DNA of 56,328 nt, from contig CAIVDS010000102.1 of assembly GCA_903904685.1 (NCBI GenBank), positions 1 through 56,328 on the forward strand. Reading direction: 5' to 3'. Numbering within the stretch: position 1 is the first letter of the stretch; each line of letters begins with the position of its first letter. Below are positions 45,648 to 54,629 of this stretch, in pieces. The position numbers and the translations under genes are program-made. This stretch comes from an uncultured Verrucomicrobiota bacterium. Its GTDB lineage: Bacteria > Verrucomicrobiota > Verrucomicrobiia > Opitutales > Opitutaceae. Below the pieces are notes generated by a model. That model saw only the letters and a program-made list of their open reading frames with translations. It was not told the DNA's origin and did not search any database.

Positions 45648-46808
45648 ATGTCCTGCCCGTTTCACAACCCGACCAATCCAACCGACCCTTTCCGTGAGCC
45701 ACGTGAGCGCGATGGTGTGCTCGTGAACAACTTTCAGGGCAGGGAAATCCCCATGGTTCTGCGTCACGAAGACCTCCGTAACGCGGCTCGGGACTGGCGG
45801 ACCTTCAGTTCTGACGCGCCGTTCAAGGTTCCGATTCCTACCGAGGAGGATGTTCGCACGGTGCGCCAACTGCCGCTCGAGGTCGATCCGCCGGAGCAGC
45901 AGGACTACCGCGCATTGGTTGAACCCTTTTTCAACCGCGCGAAGCTGCCTGAGGTGATCGCCCGCATGGAAATGCTGGTCGGTGAACTCGTGACGGCCGT
46001 GCGCGATCGCGACTCGTTTGAGGCGGTGCGCGAGTTTGCGATTCCCCTGCAGTCACGTGCGCTGGCAATACTGCTCGATATGCCTGATACCGAGGCGAAA
46101 ATCTGGATCGGTTGGGGTACCCATGTTTTTCGTGATGGCGACGGCGCCAGCAAAGGGGCGGCACTTGAGGCTTACACCAACGCGTTGCTGGACTGCGCGC
46201 AGGCCAAGCCCGGCTCCGATTTCTTCAGTGCGCTCACTCAGGCGAAGATTGGCGACAGACCTCTCACCCGCCAGGAAATGCTTGGTTATTGCAGCATCGT
46301 TTACGCCGGCGGTCGCGACACTATAATCAACTCCATCACAGGCATTGTCGCCCACCTCGCCCATACGCCTGCCGACTTCGAGTATCTCCGGGCGGATCGC
46401 AAACGCGTGATTGGCGCGAGCGAAGAGTTTTTTCGCGTGCTTTCTCCCGTCACCCACCTCTCGCGCCAATGCACCCGAGACACCGAGGTCCATGGGGTGA
46501 AAGTTGCGGCCGGTGAATTTGTTTCGCTTTGCTTCTCATCGGCCAATTTCGACGCGACGGTGTTCGAGTCGCCCGACGAGGTAAAGCTCGACCGGCGCCC
46601 CAACCCGCACGTGGCCTTTGGATTCGGACCGCACCTTTGCCTCGGTGCGGCTCACGCTCGTCTCGTCGTGCGCACGCTGCTCAATGTTCTCTGCGATCAG
46701 GTGGCCAAAATCGACATCCTCGAACACACTTGGAAAAACGAAGATGAACCAAGCTTTACGCGCCAAGTCGCCGCCGATCGTCTAGAGATGAAATTTACCA
46801 GGCTTTGA
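45648..46808 (+). CDS. Cytochrome P450
   Basis: A 386-residue soluble bacterial P450. The haem-binding loop is FGFGPHLCLGAAHARL with the axial cysteine, the I-helix oxygen-binding region is VYAGGRDTIINSITG, and the K-helix ExxR is in SEEFFRVLSPVTHL. The N terminus begins MSCPFHNPTNP with no membrane anchor. Length and layout match class I P450s that use ferredoxin and ferredoxin reductase; neither gene is next to it. It is divergent from a Gfo/Idh-isomerase pair. Some marine P450s demethylate methylated sugars; that link is only a hypothesis here. Confidence 0.92.
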   Translation: MSCPFHNPTNPTDPFREPRERDGVLVNNFQGREIPMVLRHEDLRNAARDWRTFSSDAPFKVPIPTEEDVRTVRQLPLEVDPPEQQDYRALVEPFFNRAKLPEVIARMEMLVGELVTAVRDRDSFEAVREFAIPLQSRALAILLDMPDTEAKIWIGWGTHVFRDGDGASKGAALEAYTNALLDCAQAKPGSDFFSALTQAKIGDRPLTRQEMLGYCSIVYAGGRDTIINSITGIVAHLAHTPADFEYLRADRKRVIGASEEFFRVLSPVTHLSRQCTRDTEVHGVKVAAGEFVSLCFSSANFDATVFESPDEVKLDRRPNPHVAFGFGPHLCLGAAHARLVVRTLLNVLCDQVAKIDILEHTWKNEDEPSFTRQVAADRLEMKFTRL

Positions 46809-46973
46809 GGGGAAAGCCAATGGCTTTGCCTCGTTCTCGATTGGACGCAACAAGTGGACGACAAGACCTCGTAGCGCTTCCCGTCCGCATCTAGCGTCAC
46901 GAGGAGATAAAGTCACCCTGTTCGGGCTGTTAGAACCCACCGCGCCAGAGACGGCTTTGCCTCCTTCACCTCA

Positions 46974-48743
46974 TCATTTCGCAAACAAGAGTTTCACCAA
47001 GCGTTGATTTCCGCTGTCGAAGACGACCGCACGATTGTCTCGGGATTCGACGACCTGCGGCGAGTCGAGATGGGCGAGATCGTTGCCCGCCTCTCCTTTT
47101 TTGCCGAACGAAGCAATGAAGGTTCCGTCGGCCGGATTGAGGCATAGGACGCGATGATTGTTGGTGTCGGAAATCCAGAGCCGTCCCGCATCGACGGTGA
47201 GGAAAATCCGGCTGCCAAACAAGCCGTCCGGCGCCGTATTCCACCGGCGGGTTTCCTTCCAATTCACCCCGGCGCGCATCATTTCGATGACAAACCCATC
47301 ACCGGCGCCGAGGAGCGTGTCGGCGTCCTTCATTGCCAGCGAGGTCCACTCCTTGACCGGGTTGGCGGTTCCAAGCACGACCTCCCTGCGAATCTCCATG
47401 GCGCGCCCGGTGTAGGAGTCGATTCGGTAAGACTGCGACTTTCCCGTTTTGTCGATGGCGAGGAGCACCAAGGCGCCTTTTGCATCCTTGTAAACAGCCG
47501 AGCCGTTGAGAAATCCGGTTTTGGGCGCCGTTTCCTTCAAGTCGCTGAAAACATTATTCCAGGTAAAACCGCCGCCCATGACCCACGGGGTGCCACGCAG
47601 AATCGGGGCCGAAAAGCGGTCATTGGGCAACATGACAGCCTGACCCATTTCGATCGGGGCGGATCCTTCGCGCTGAGGCATGTCTGGTGGATCGTTCCAT
47701 CGCCACAGTCCTGAGTTATACCAAACGTCGCCTTGATGATTGAGGGCGAGGCCGCGGCAGGATTGCATTGCGCCGATGCGTCGGACAATCACGAATTGGA
47801 GTTTGGCCTTGTCCCATTGGAGAATATGAACGACCCCGACGATGCCCGAGACGGCATAGAGGCCGTCCCGAGTCTTGATCGGTCCCCACGGAACGCCGAT
47901 TTCCTCGTTTTGATCGACATGCCCGATGAACGCGCCGCTTCCGCCGCCGAGCACGACGCCGGGATCGGGCTCCAAGTTCGCGTTGAAACGGCGGAGCGTG
48001 CCGTGCCCGGTGGCGCCATACCAGTAGTTGTCGAGAAATTCTAGATGTTCGCCCGGCGAGGGACGGGGCCAACCGTCCGTGACTTCCTTGCCAGCGTGAT
48101 AGAGATGCAATTCGTGAATACCGTTCACATGGGCATCTCCTAGCGTCGTCCCCGGAATGTGCACCACGAGATCGCCATGGGGGAGAAGTTCGATCTGCCG
48201 GACGTTGGCCAGAAGATCAGTGACCAGAGGGGTCGTTTTGCCGGTATCGGCATTGTAGATCGAGATCTGCCATATCTTGCGATCCGGCGTGGAGGCAATG
48301 GCGATGCCGCCGTTGGATGAGCCTGCGGAGATGATATCTGCCTTGATTTTCAGTGGCGTAGGAGCCGTGCCGGAAGGAGCGTCGATGGGGAGTGCGTAAA
48401 GCATTCCGCCGACAGTCATAAGGAGACGATTTCCGACGCGGGTCAGGCGGTCGTTATTCGATATGGGCACCAGTTTTGGGATCGGGTAGGTGGCGCGCAG
48501 TCGCCCGTCGAGCGCGTAACGGTTGAGAACGCCGTCACCCGCGCGAGCCCACAGGGACTCGGTGGGCTCGTCGTAAGCGATGCCCATTCCCGTGGCCGCA
48601 GCAGCGCCGAAGCGGACGAGGGTCAAGCCTTGCTCGCCCGAGTTGCCGAGCGTGCCCTGGCAGACAATTTGTTGTGCTTCGAGAGGGAGCGGCGCAAGAA
48701 GAACAAGGCCAGCCAGCAGAGAGAAAAAGGGATGCGATTTCAT
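46974..48743 (-). CDS. Secreted NHL-type beta-propeller protein
   Basis: A 589-residue exported protein. The signal peptide MKSHPFFSLLAGLVLLAPLP ends before EAQQ, giving start 48743. The body is made of propeller-like repeats (GMGIAYDEPTESLWARAGDG, LWISDTNNHRVLCLNPADGT, QVVESRDNRAVVFDSGNQRL), and the last ones are recognisable NHL repeats. There are no catalytic motifs that I recognise. It is 22 bases downstream of the CBM9-like propeller gene, so it belongs to the same secreted set. A role in binding or processing polysaccharide is inference. Confidence 0.75.
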   Translation of the reverse strand: MKSHPFFSLLAGLVLLAPLPLEAQQIVCQGTLGNSGEQGLTLVRFGAAAATGMGIAYDEPTESLWARAGDGVLNRYALDGRLRATYPIPKLVPISNNDRLTRVGNRLLMTVGGMLYALPIDAPSGTAPTPLKIKADIISAGSSNGGIAIASTPDRKIWQISIYNADTGKTTPLVTDLLANVRQIELLPHGDLVVHIPGTTLGDAHVNGIHELHLYHAGKEVTDGWPRPSPGEHLEFLDNYWYGATGHGTLRRFNANLEPDPGVVLGGGSGAFIGHVDQNEEIGVPWGPIKTRDGLYAVSGIVGVVHILQWDKAKLQFVIVRRIGAMQSCRGLALNHQGDVWYNSGLWRWNDPPDMPQREGSAPIEMGQAVMLPNDRFSAPILRGTPWVMGGGFTWNNVFSDLKETAPKTGFLNGSAVYKDAKGALVLLAIDKTGKSQSYRIDSYTGRAMEIRREVVLGTANPVKEWTSLAMKDADTLLGAGDGFVIEMMRAGVNWKETRRWNTAPDGLFGSRIFLTVDAGRLWISDTNNHRVLCLNPADGTFIASFGKKGEAGNDLAHLDSPQVVESRDNRAVVFDSGNQRLVKLLFAK

Positions 48744-48765
48744 GGGGTTTCTACAAATGACTCTG

Positions 48766-51039
48766 CTACGGTAAAGGCGCGGCTTGGAAATGAAGCGTGC
48801 CCCACAGTTTTGGGATGATGCGCACCTCGTTTGAGAGGTCGTTGACGAGGCCGGTCGCTTGGTTTGACCAATAGGACCGGAGGATATCGACGGTGCCGGG
48901 CTCATCGCCATAAATCACGCCAAAGTCGCCCTTGAGTTCCATGGCTGCGCCGCCCTGCGGCAGGCCAAGATCAGCCAGCGGAATGGACACGATGAGCGTA
49001 TAGGAATTATCTGTTTTCTGGACCGTGATTTTGGCCGATGTGAGTTCGGTGATGCGATCCACGGTTTCCGTGCCCGTGGAGCTCGTGAAGGAAACCGGGG
49101 TTGCCCCACTGCCCGGTTCGCGGAAGGAGTAGAGTATGGCAATGGAACCATCGCCATGCGGCGCAATCAGCAACCGCCGGTCGCCCGGGACGGGGGCGCT
49201 CCGGTCAGGCCGGGCTTTCGGGTCCGTGGAGAACTGGAAGTCGACACAATCCCCCGTCTTGAAAAGCTGGGTGATGTCCGTGCCATGATTGAACCAAGGC
49301 GAAGGATCCTTGACGGTGTAGGCAAGGTTGAGACGGTCGCCCTGCCGGACGGCCCGCACTTCGGCGTAGGGATACGGGAGTGTGCGGTTGCCCCAGACAA
49401 GCGGATCGGCCACCGGCCACAGGCGGCAATCCTGGGATAACGCTTTGCCCGCAGACACTTCGGCGACATCGACCGACTTTGGCCGCAGGATTTGCGCCGC
49501 TTTTGCCTCCCGGTTCGTCTGTGCGGCGAGCATCTGCTGGTTGCTGACCGTAAGGGTCCCCCCCGAGCGATGCAGTTGGTCCAAGCCGTCGATGCGGAAA
49601 ACCCGATAGTCCGTATGGCCGCTCTGGAGATAGTATTTGCCATCCTCGCCACGGGCAAAAGTTCCGCCGAAGGGTTCACCGCCGATGAGGTAGGCGTCCG
49701 CATTCTGGGTGACGCGAACGTCCCGGAACATTTCATCGAGATAGAAACCATCCGTAGTCAGGACAAAGAACCGCCCGTGATTGCCATCGACGACCGTTAC
49801 CTCGGATTTGTCATCGAGAGGCGCGCTCCCGAGAAAAAAATTGCAACCCTGCATCACGCCCGGTTCGGGCAGCGGGGAGAGATGCGAACCACCGACGCCG
49901 ACCCAGTTGTTCGGGAAAGTCCATTCGACTTTCCCGTCGGGTGTCAGGCCGGTCATCGGCGAAATGTTCACCACCACCCGTCCAAAGCGGTCCTGAATCG
50001 TGACCGGTTCCCCCCCCCATGTGCCTTGCGGAATGGGAACCGCCGCAGCCAGCGCCCTGGCCAGACTATAATTGGGAGCACCCGAGGGGAGAAAGCCGTC
50101 TGGCCTGACATGAAGGATCGATTCCCTGCCGTTGACGACTGCGGGAAGCGCGAGATCTAGCGTCGAATTGGCCGCACCCCACGAGATCGTGCGGACACTG
50201 CTGCCTTCGGGGAAAACCTCGATTTCATCAGGCTGCATGATGCCATCCCCGTTTTTATCCACCCAGAGAACGCTCACCGGGGAACCCGTTTTGTAGTTGC
50301 GCATGATGCGTTCGTTGAACCAAACTGTATCACCCCATGTGCCAAATGGGGATGTCTCGGAGCTCACCGCGGGATTGCTGGTCTTCGCGTTTTGCGCAAA
50401 AAATGTTTGAATTTCAGGCAGGTCGGTGAGGGCTTTCGGCAAGGTCCAGCGGGGAAGCTGCGAGATGTTGGACAGAGTCGAACAGAACGCCCAGATTTTC
50501 GCGGAGCCGTCTTTTTTCAATTCATAGACCGCATCCCCATACCCGGCCCCGATGAGGAAGGTGCGCCCATCCTGATGATAAAAATGCCAGCGCATGCCAA
50601 GCATCCGGGAGAAGGGTTCGCCAGGCTTGGTTTTGCGATAGAGCGTTGAGACAGGCGTCGCCGTTTTTTGATCGAAATCGAGCTTCCACTGGATGCCGCC
50701 TCCCAGCCACCGGGTATGATCGGCAGGGTCGATGGCGCCATACGGCGATCCGTAATAAACCGGCCCGAGGAACTCCCGGATGAATGCGCCGCTTTTTGCA
50801 TTCCAAACACTGACGCGGCGCGGATATTCGTCGGTCTCGGTAACCCAGAGCTTGCCCTCGCGGTCAACCGCAACGCCGTGAGGCTGATAGACCCCGGTTG
50901 GATCCCACTGCCCCTTAAGCGACCGCCCTCCCTTTTTGCCGATCTCTCGCAGGAGTTTGCCCTGCGAATCGTAAACTTTGACATCCTGGTCAGTCCCGTT
51001 GTCAGAAAGAAAAATTTCACCACCGGCTCCGATGGTCAT
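48766..51039 (-). CDS. Downstream part of a secreted NHL propeller with C-terminal CBM9-like domain
   Basis: A 757-residue frame that lacks a signal peptide and begins inside a propeller blade (MTIGAGGEIFLSDNGTDQDV). NHL repeats continue (YQPHGVAVDREGKLWVTETD), then a second propeller-like region (about 250-500). The C-terminal 190 residues resemble a family 9 carbohydrate-binding/DOMON-like domain (VRAVRQGDRLNLAYTVKDPS, MELKGDFGVIYGDEPGTVDI). The frame is open upstream of the ATG and reads FVGENPTG, a natural blade continuation, which suggests this is the second half of the protein starting at 52601. The ATG overlaps the stop of that frame (ATGA), so coupled translation is the alternative. 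A run of nine C (50010-50018) lies within it. Confidence 0.7.
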   Translation of the reverse strand: MTIGAGGEIFLSDNGTDQDVKVYDSQGKLLREIGKKGGRSLKGQWDPTGVYQPHGVAVDREGKLWVTETDEYPRRVSVWNAKSGAFIREFLGPVYYGSPYGAIDPADHTRWLGGGIQWKLDFDQKTATPVSTLYRKTKPGEPFSRMLGMRWHFYHQDGRTFLIGAGYGDAVYELKKDGSAKIWAFCSTLSNISQLPRWTLPKALTDLPEIQTFFAQNAKTSNPAVSSETSPFGTWGDTVWFNERIMRNYKTGSPVSVLWVDKNGDGIMQPDEIEVFPEGSSVRTISWGAANSTLDLALPAVVNGRESILHVRPDGFLPSGAPNYSLARALAAAVPIPQGTWGGEPVTIQDRFGRVVVNISPMTGLTPDGKVEWTFPNNWVGVGGSHLSPLPEPGVMQGCNFFLGSAPLDDKSEVTVVDGNHGRFFVLTTDGFYLDEMFRDVRVTQNADAYLIGGEPFGGTFARGEDGKYYLQSGHTDYRVFRIDGLDQLHRSGGTLTVSNQQMLAAQTNREAKAAQILRPKSVDVAEVSAGKALSQDCRLWPVADPLVWGNRTLPYPYAEVRAVRQGDRLNLAYTVKDPSPWFNHGTDITQLFKTGDCVDFQFSTDPKARPDRSAPVPGDRRLLIAPHGDGSIAILYSFREPGSGATPVSFTSSTGTETVDRITELTSAKITVQKTDNSYTLIVSIPLADLGLPQGGAAMELKGDFGVIYGDEPGTVDILRSYWSNQATGLVNDLSNEVRIIPKLWGTLHFQAAPLP

Positions 51040-52601
51040 CCCTGTCGGGTTCTCACCAACAAAACCGTAAAAGTCCTCTCGGGATTGCCCACTTTCAACA
51101 GCGGGCCGAGCAAGGGCTTGAACAGCGGCGTGGACTGGAGCGTTGCCGGATCGATCTTCACCAGAGCATCGCCTGAAAAGGCGGCAAGCAACCCTTTGCC
51201 GTCGCTGGCAAGAAGTCCCGGCTGGTCGAGCTTGATCTCGCCGAGCGTCTGACCGCTATCGGCGTCAATAACGAGAATGCGGTTTTCCTGCCGGAGCGAG
51301 ATGTAGAACTTCCCATTGAGCAACACCGCGCCTGCCAGGTTGTGTGGGTCGGGAATGCATGGGTGCGTCTGGTTGGCTATCTGGAATGCCGTGGGCTTCG
51401 GCCCGGAACCGACGAAGAGGTTGTCGCTGATGACCTTTTCCCCGAGCTGACCGTTGTAACGCTTGAGTTGGAAGTCGGCACCCCAGCGGAGGATGCTCAG
51501 GCTGCGGCGGAAACTCCATTTGCCATCAGGCAACTCCTGGAAGGCAGGATAATTCGGCTTACCCTCCATGATGGCGTAGAAGCACCGGTCATCGGCGGCG
51601 AGAAAGAGTTTTCCTCGCCCGACAATCGAACTCGGCAACTCGACATGCCCGCTCTTGTTACCGGAGAGATCAACCTGGATGATGTTGTGCCCCGACTCGG
51701 CCTGGGGCGCACCGAGGTAAACCCGATCCTGAAAGGTTGCGGCTGCCACCGGATTGCTCTCGTCGGCGAGCCAATCGCTCTCCGGCGTCCCCGCACGCCA
51801 CGGCGGCTTGCCATAATTGAAGAACGAGAAGAGATAATGAGGCGTGATGCCGGGATGAGAAACCGCGCGCCAGCGATAATGACCGGCAGGCACCACGTTG
51901 CCTTTGTCGTCAAGGCCATCCCACTCGATTTTTTGCATCCCCTTCGCAAACGGGAGCCCGGAAACAAGATTGCGCACGCGGTGTCCCTGGTCGTCCTCAA
52001 TGACCACCGTCGCCTTGCCGTCCAGCGGTTGATCCAAGTTGACGAAAATCCGCGCCTGGCGGTTCGCCACCACTTTGGCGTGATCGGCAAGATCGAACGG
52101 CAGCCAGTCTTGGGGATTGGCGGAAAGACCATCGAAGGTGGCCCCGTTCGATTGGAAGAAATGTTCGCGATGCAAGTCTTGGTTGAAAGGGCCTCCCGGC
52201 CACGTGACGGCAAAGGCAAGCCGGAATTTTTCCCAGTCGGACGGCCGGTCGATAAGCTTTGATTGGGGAATTGTGAAAGTGAAACGGTTTCCGTCGCCCG
52301 TTCGCTCTGCAACCACCCTGGCTCCGTCGAGAACGACGCTCCGCTCCGCGCTCACCCCAAGTTTCACGGTCCCGCGGCTTCCACCTTGCGATGCATCCTG
52401 AACATCTATCGTAATCTGGATATTATTGGCACTTTGTTCCAAAGCATAGGCGACGCGGGGACAAGCCGGGTTCGACACCTCCATAAAAGCATCATCCGCC
52501 CAAGCGGTTTCAACCATCGTGGAAGCTCCAAGCCAAAAGGCTGCAGTATAAATAATCGCCAACCATGCGGCTGCTGGCCGAACTCGTGCTGAAGTATTCA
52601 T
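51036..52601 (-). CDS. Upstream part of the secreted CBM9-like/FlgD-Ig/NHL propeller protein
   Basis: A 521-residue frame with a signal peptide (AAAWLAIIYTAAFWLGAS) cleaved near TAWADDA. Residues about 40-155 resemble a CBM9-like domain (IQITIDVQDASQGGSRGTVK, FRLAFAVTWPGG). Residues about 190-255 are a FlgD-type Ig domain (RVRNLVSGLPFAKGMQKIEW, VVPAGHYRWRAVS). Propeller repeats follow to the end. The last residues (TFTVLLVRTRQG) do not look like a propeller, while the -1 frame does, so the natural protein is probably about 1,270 residues, interrupted by a frameshift between about 51040 and 51110. No classical slippery heptamer is visible there. Confidence 0.7.
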   Translation of the reverse strand: MNTSARVRPAAAWLAIIYTAAFWLGASTMVETAWADDAFMEVSNPACPRVAYALEQSANNIQITIDVQDASQGGSRGTVKLGVSAERSVVLDGARVVAERTGDGNRFTFTIPQSKLIDRPSDWEKFRLAFAVTWPGGPFNQDLHREHFFQSNGATFDGLSANPQDWLPFDLADHAKVVANRQARIFVNLDQPLDGKATVVIEDDQGHRVRNLVSGLPFAKGMQKIEWDGLDDKGNVVPAGHYRWRAVSHPGITPHYLFSFFNYGKPPWRAGTPESDWLADESNPVAAATFQDRVYLGAPQAESGHNIIQVDLSGNKSGHVELPSSIVGRGKLFLAADDRCFYAIMEGKPNYPAFQELPDGKWSFRRSLSILRWGADFQLKRYNGQLGEKVISDNLFVGSGPKPTAFQIANQTHPCIPDPHNLAGAVLLNGKFYISLRQENRILVIDADSGQTLGEIKLDQPGLLASDGKGLLAAFSGDALVKIDPATLQSTPLFKPLLGPLLKVGNPERTFTVLLVRTRQG

Positions 52602-52769
52602 TTGATTATTCGATGATCACAATGACGGGATACATTTTTCGAGCCACCGAAAGAGTTAGTCTGGGTGGTTAGATGAGGTTGTGGTATGGGTTGTGGTTTG
52701 TCGACCGCTCATCCCTCGGCGTGAATTGTAGCGTTGCCGCCGGTGCTTCGCGTGGTAGTTTGAGCTTTT

Positions 52770-54569
52770 ATGACCGTTGAGAACAACGCCGCTCCCGCAT
52801 CCGCCACACCCACCGATTTCATTCGTGACATCGTCGCCGCGCATCTCGCCGAAAAGCGCTACGACAGCATCGTCACCCGCTTCCCACCCGAGCCCAACGG
52901 TTATCTCCACATCGGCCATGCCAAGTCCATCTGCCTGAACTTCGGCATCGCCCTCGAAAATAACGGTCGCTGCAACCTGCGCATGGACGACACAAACCCG
53001 ACCAAAGAAGATGTCGAGTATGTCGATGCCATCATCGCCGACGTGAAGTGGCTGGTCGGAGGCTGGGCCGACGCCCATCTCGGTTTGAAACGCAAAGGCG
53101 CCACCACCGAGACCCGCGCCGTCAAAGGCCGCACGGATTACTACGCCGCCCCAGCCGCGCCTGGCGAGGCTCCCATCGAGCCGTTTTTCGCCAGCGACTA
53201 CTTCGACGCCCTCCATGCCTGCGCCGTCGAACTCATCCGTCGCGGCAAGGCCTACGTCTGCGACCTCAGCCCCGCGGACACCGACGCTTACCGTGGCTCG
53301 CCCGACCAACCCGGCAAGGACAGCCCGTTTCGCAATCGCAGTGTTGCAGAGAACCTCGCCCTCTTCGATCGCATGAAGGCCGGCGAATTTCCCAATGGCG
53401 CCCGCTCGCTCCGCGCCAAAATCGACATGTCCTCGCCCAACGTCTGGCTGCGGGATCCGCTGCTCTACCGCATCCGCCACGCCGACCACCACCAGACCGG
53501 CTCCAAGTGGCGCATCTATCCCCTCTACGATTTCGCCCACTGTCTGAGCGACTACTTCGAAGGCATCACCCACAGCATCTGCACGCTTGAGTTCGTCGAT
53601 CACCGCGCGCTTTACGACTGGATTCTGGAGGCGCTCGACCTGCCCAGGCCGCTTCCGCACCAATACGAATTCGCCAAGCTCAACCTCGGCTACACCCTCG
53701 TGAGCAAGCGCAAGCTGCTCCAGCTTGTGCAGGAAAAAATCGTCTCCGGCTGGGACGACCCACGCATGCCTACCATCTCCGGCCTGCGCCGCCGCGGCGT
53801 CCCCGCCGCCGCCGTACGCCACTTCGCCTACAACATCGGCATCACCAAGGCCGACAGTCTCACCGACGTCGCCGTTTTCGAGCACGCCATCCGTGAAAAT
53901 CTCAACGCTGCCGCGCAGCGACGCCTCGGCGTGCTGCGCCCGGTCAAGATCGTCCTCACCAACCTCTCCCCCGGCGATGTCATCGAGTGCGACGCCACCG
54001 ACAATCCGCAGGACGAGCATCCCACCACCCGCAAGATCGCCCTCACCCGCGAGGTATTCATCGAGGGCGACGACTTTGCCGAGGTTCCCCCGCCCAAGTA
54101 TTTCCGCCTCAAGCCAGGCGGCGAAGTGCGCCTCAAATACGCCTGCATCATCAAACTCGATGAAATCGTCAAGGACGCGACCGGCGCGATCACCGAGCTG
54201 CGCTGCACCGCCGACCTCACCACGCGCCCCGGCGGCGCCAACGTGGACAAGAAGGTCAAGGGCACCATCCACTGGGTGAGCGCCTCGCACTGTATCGACG
54301 CCGAAGTGCGCCTCTACGACCGTCTCTTCACCGTTCCAGAACCGGCCGCCGAGGAGGATTTCATCAAGAAAATAAATCCACAGTCCCTTGAGTTCGTAAC
54401 GGCAAAATTGGAAGCCTCATTGGGCGGCGCCCTGCCGGGTCAATCATTTCAATTCGAGCGCATCGGTTATTTCACGCCTGACGTGAAGGACTCGCGCCCC
54501 GGCAAGCCCGTCTTTAACCGCACGATCTCGCTTAAGGATGCCTGGGCCAAGGCGCCAGGCGTCAAGTAA
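52770..54569 (+). CDS. glnS: Glutaminyl-tRNA synthetase
   Basis: A 599-residue class Ic synthetase. The HIGH motif is in FPPEPNGYLHIGHAKSICL, the KMSKS-like loop is TLVSKRKLLQLV, and the GlnRS-specific segments are CNLRMDDTNPTKEDVEYVDA and MPTISGLRRRGVPAAAVRHF. The C-terminal anticodon-binding barrels are present (LLFTVPEP-like region and FERIGYFTPD). It charges tRNA-Gln directly, so the cell need not use only the GatCAB transamidation route. The 168-base leader shared with the divergent propeller gene contains a 14-base sequence also seen at 5685-5698. Confidence 0.95.
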   Translation: MTVENNAAPASATPTDFIRDIVAAHLAEKRYDSIVTRFPPEPNGYLHIGHAKSICLNFGIALENNGRCNLRMDDTNPTKEDVEYVDAIIADVKWLVGGWADAHLGLKRKGATTETRAVKGRTDYYAAPAAPGEAPIEPFFASDYFDALHACAVELIRRGKAYVCDLSPADTDAYRGSPDQPGKDSPFRNRSVAENLALFDRMKAGEFPNGARSLRAKIDMSSPNVWLRDPLLYRIRHADHHQTGSKWRIYPLYDFAHCLSDYFEGITHSICTLEFVDHRALYDWILEALDLPRPLPHQYEFAKLNLGYTLVSKRKLLQLVQEKIVSGWDDPRMPTISGLRRRGVPAAAVRHFAYNIGITKADSLTDVAVFEHAIRENLNAAAQRRLGVLRPVKIVLTNLSPGDVIECDATDNPQDEHPTTRKIALTREVFIEGDDFAEVPPPKYFRLKPGGEVRLKYACIIKLDEIVKDATGAITELRCTADLTTRPGGANVDKKVKGTIHWVSASHCIDAEVRLYDRLFTVPEPAAEEDFIKKINPQSLEFVTAKLEASLGGALPGQSFQFERIGYFTPDVKDSRPGKPVFNRTISLKDAWAKAPGVK

Positions 54570-54629
54570 GCCTGCGCGTGATCGGAAAGACCGAGGCACG
54601 CCTGTGACGATGGGCGCTTCCACCCTGCC

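Noticed and set aside
46813-46827. Terminator hairpin AAAGCC-AAT-GGCTTT after the P450 gene
   Set aside because: Only 6 bp, no T-tract; cannot be told from chance.
52656-54290. Long open frame opposite glnS (544 codons)
   Set aside because: Antisense shadow; Gly/Val/Asp-rich composition typical of reverse-frame reading and no domain.
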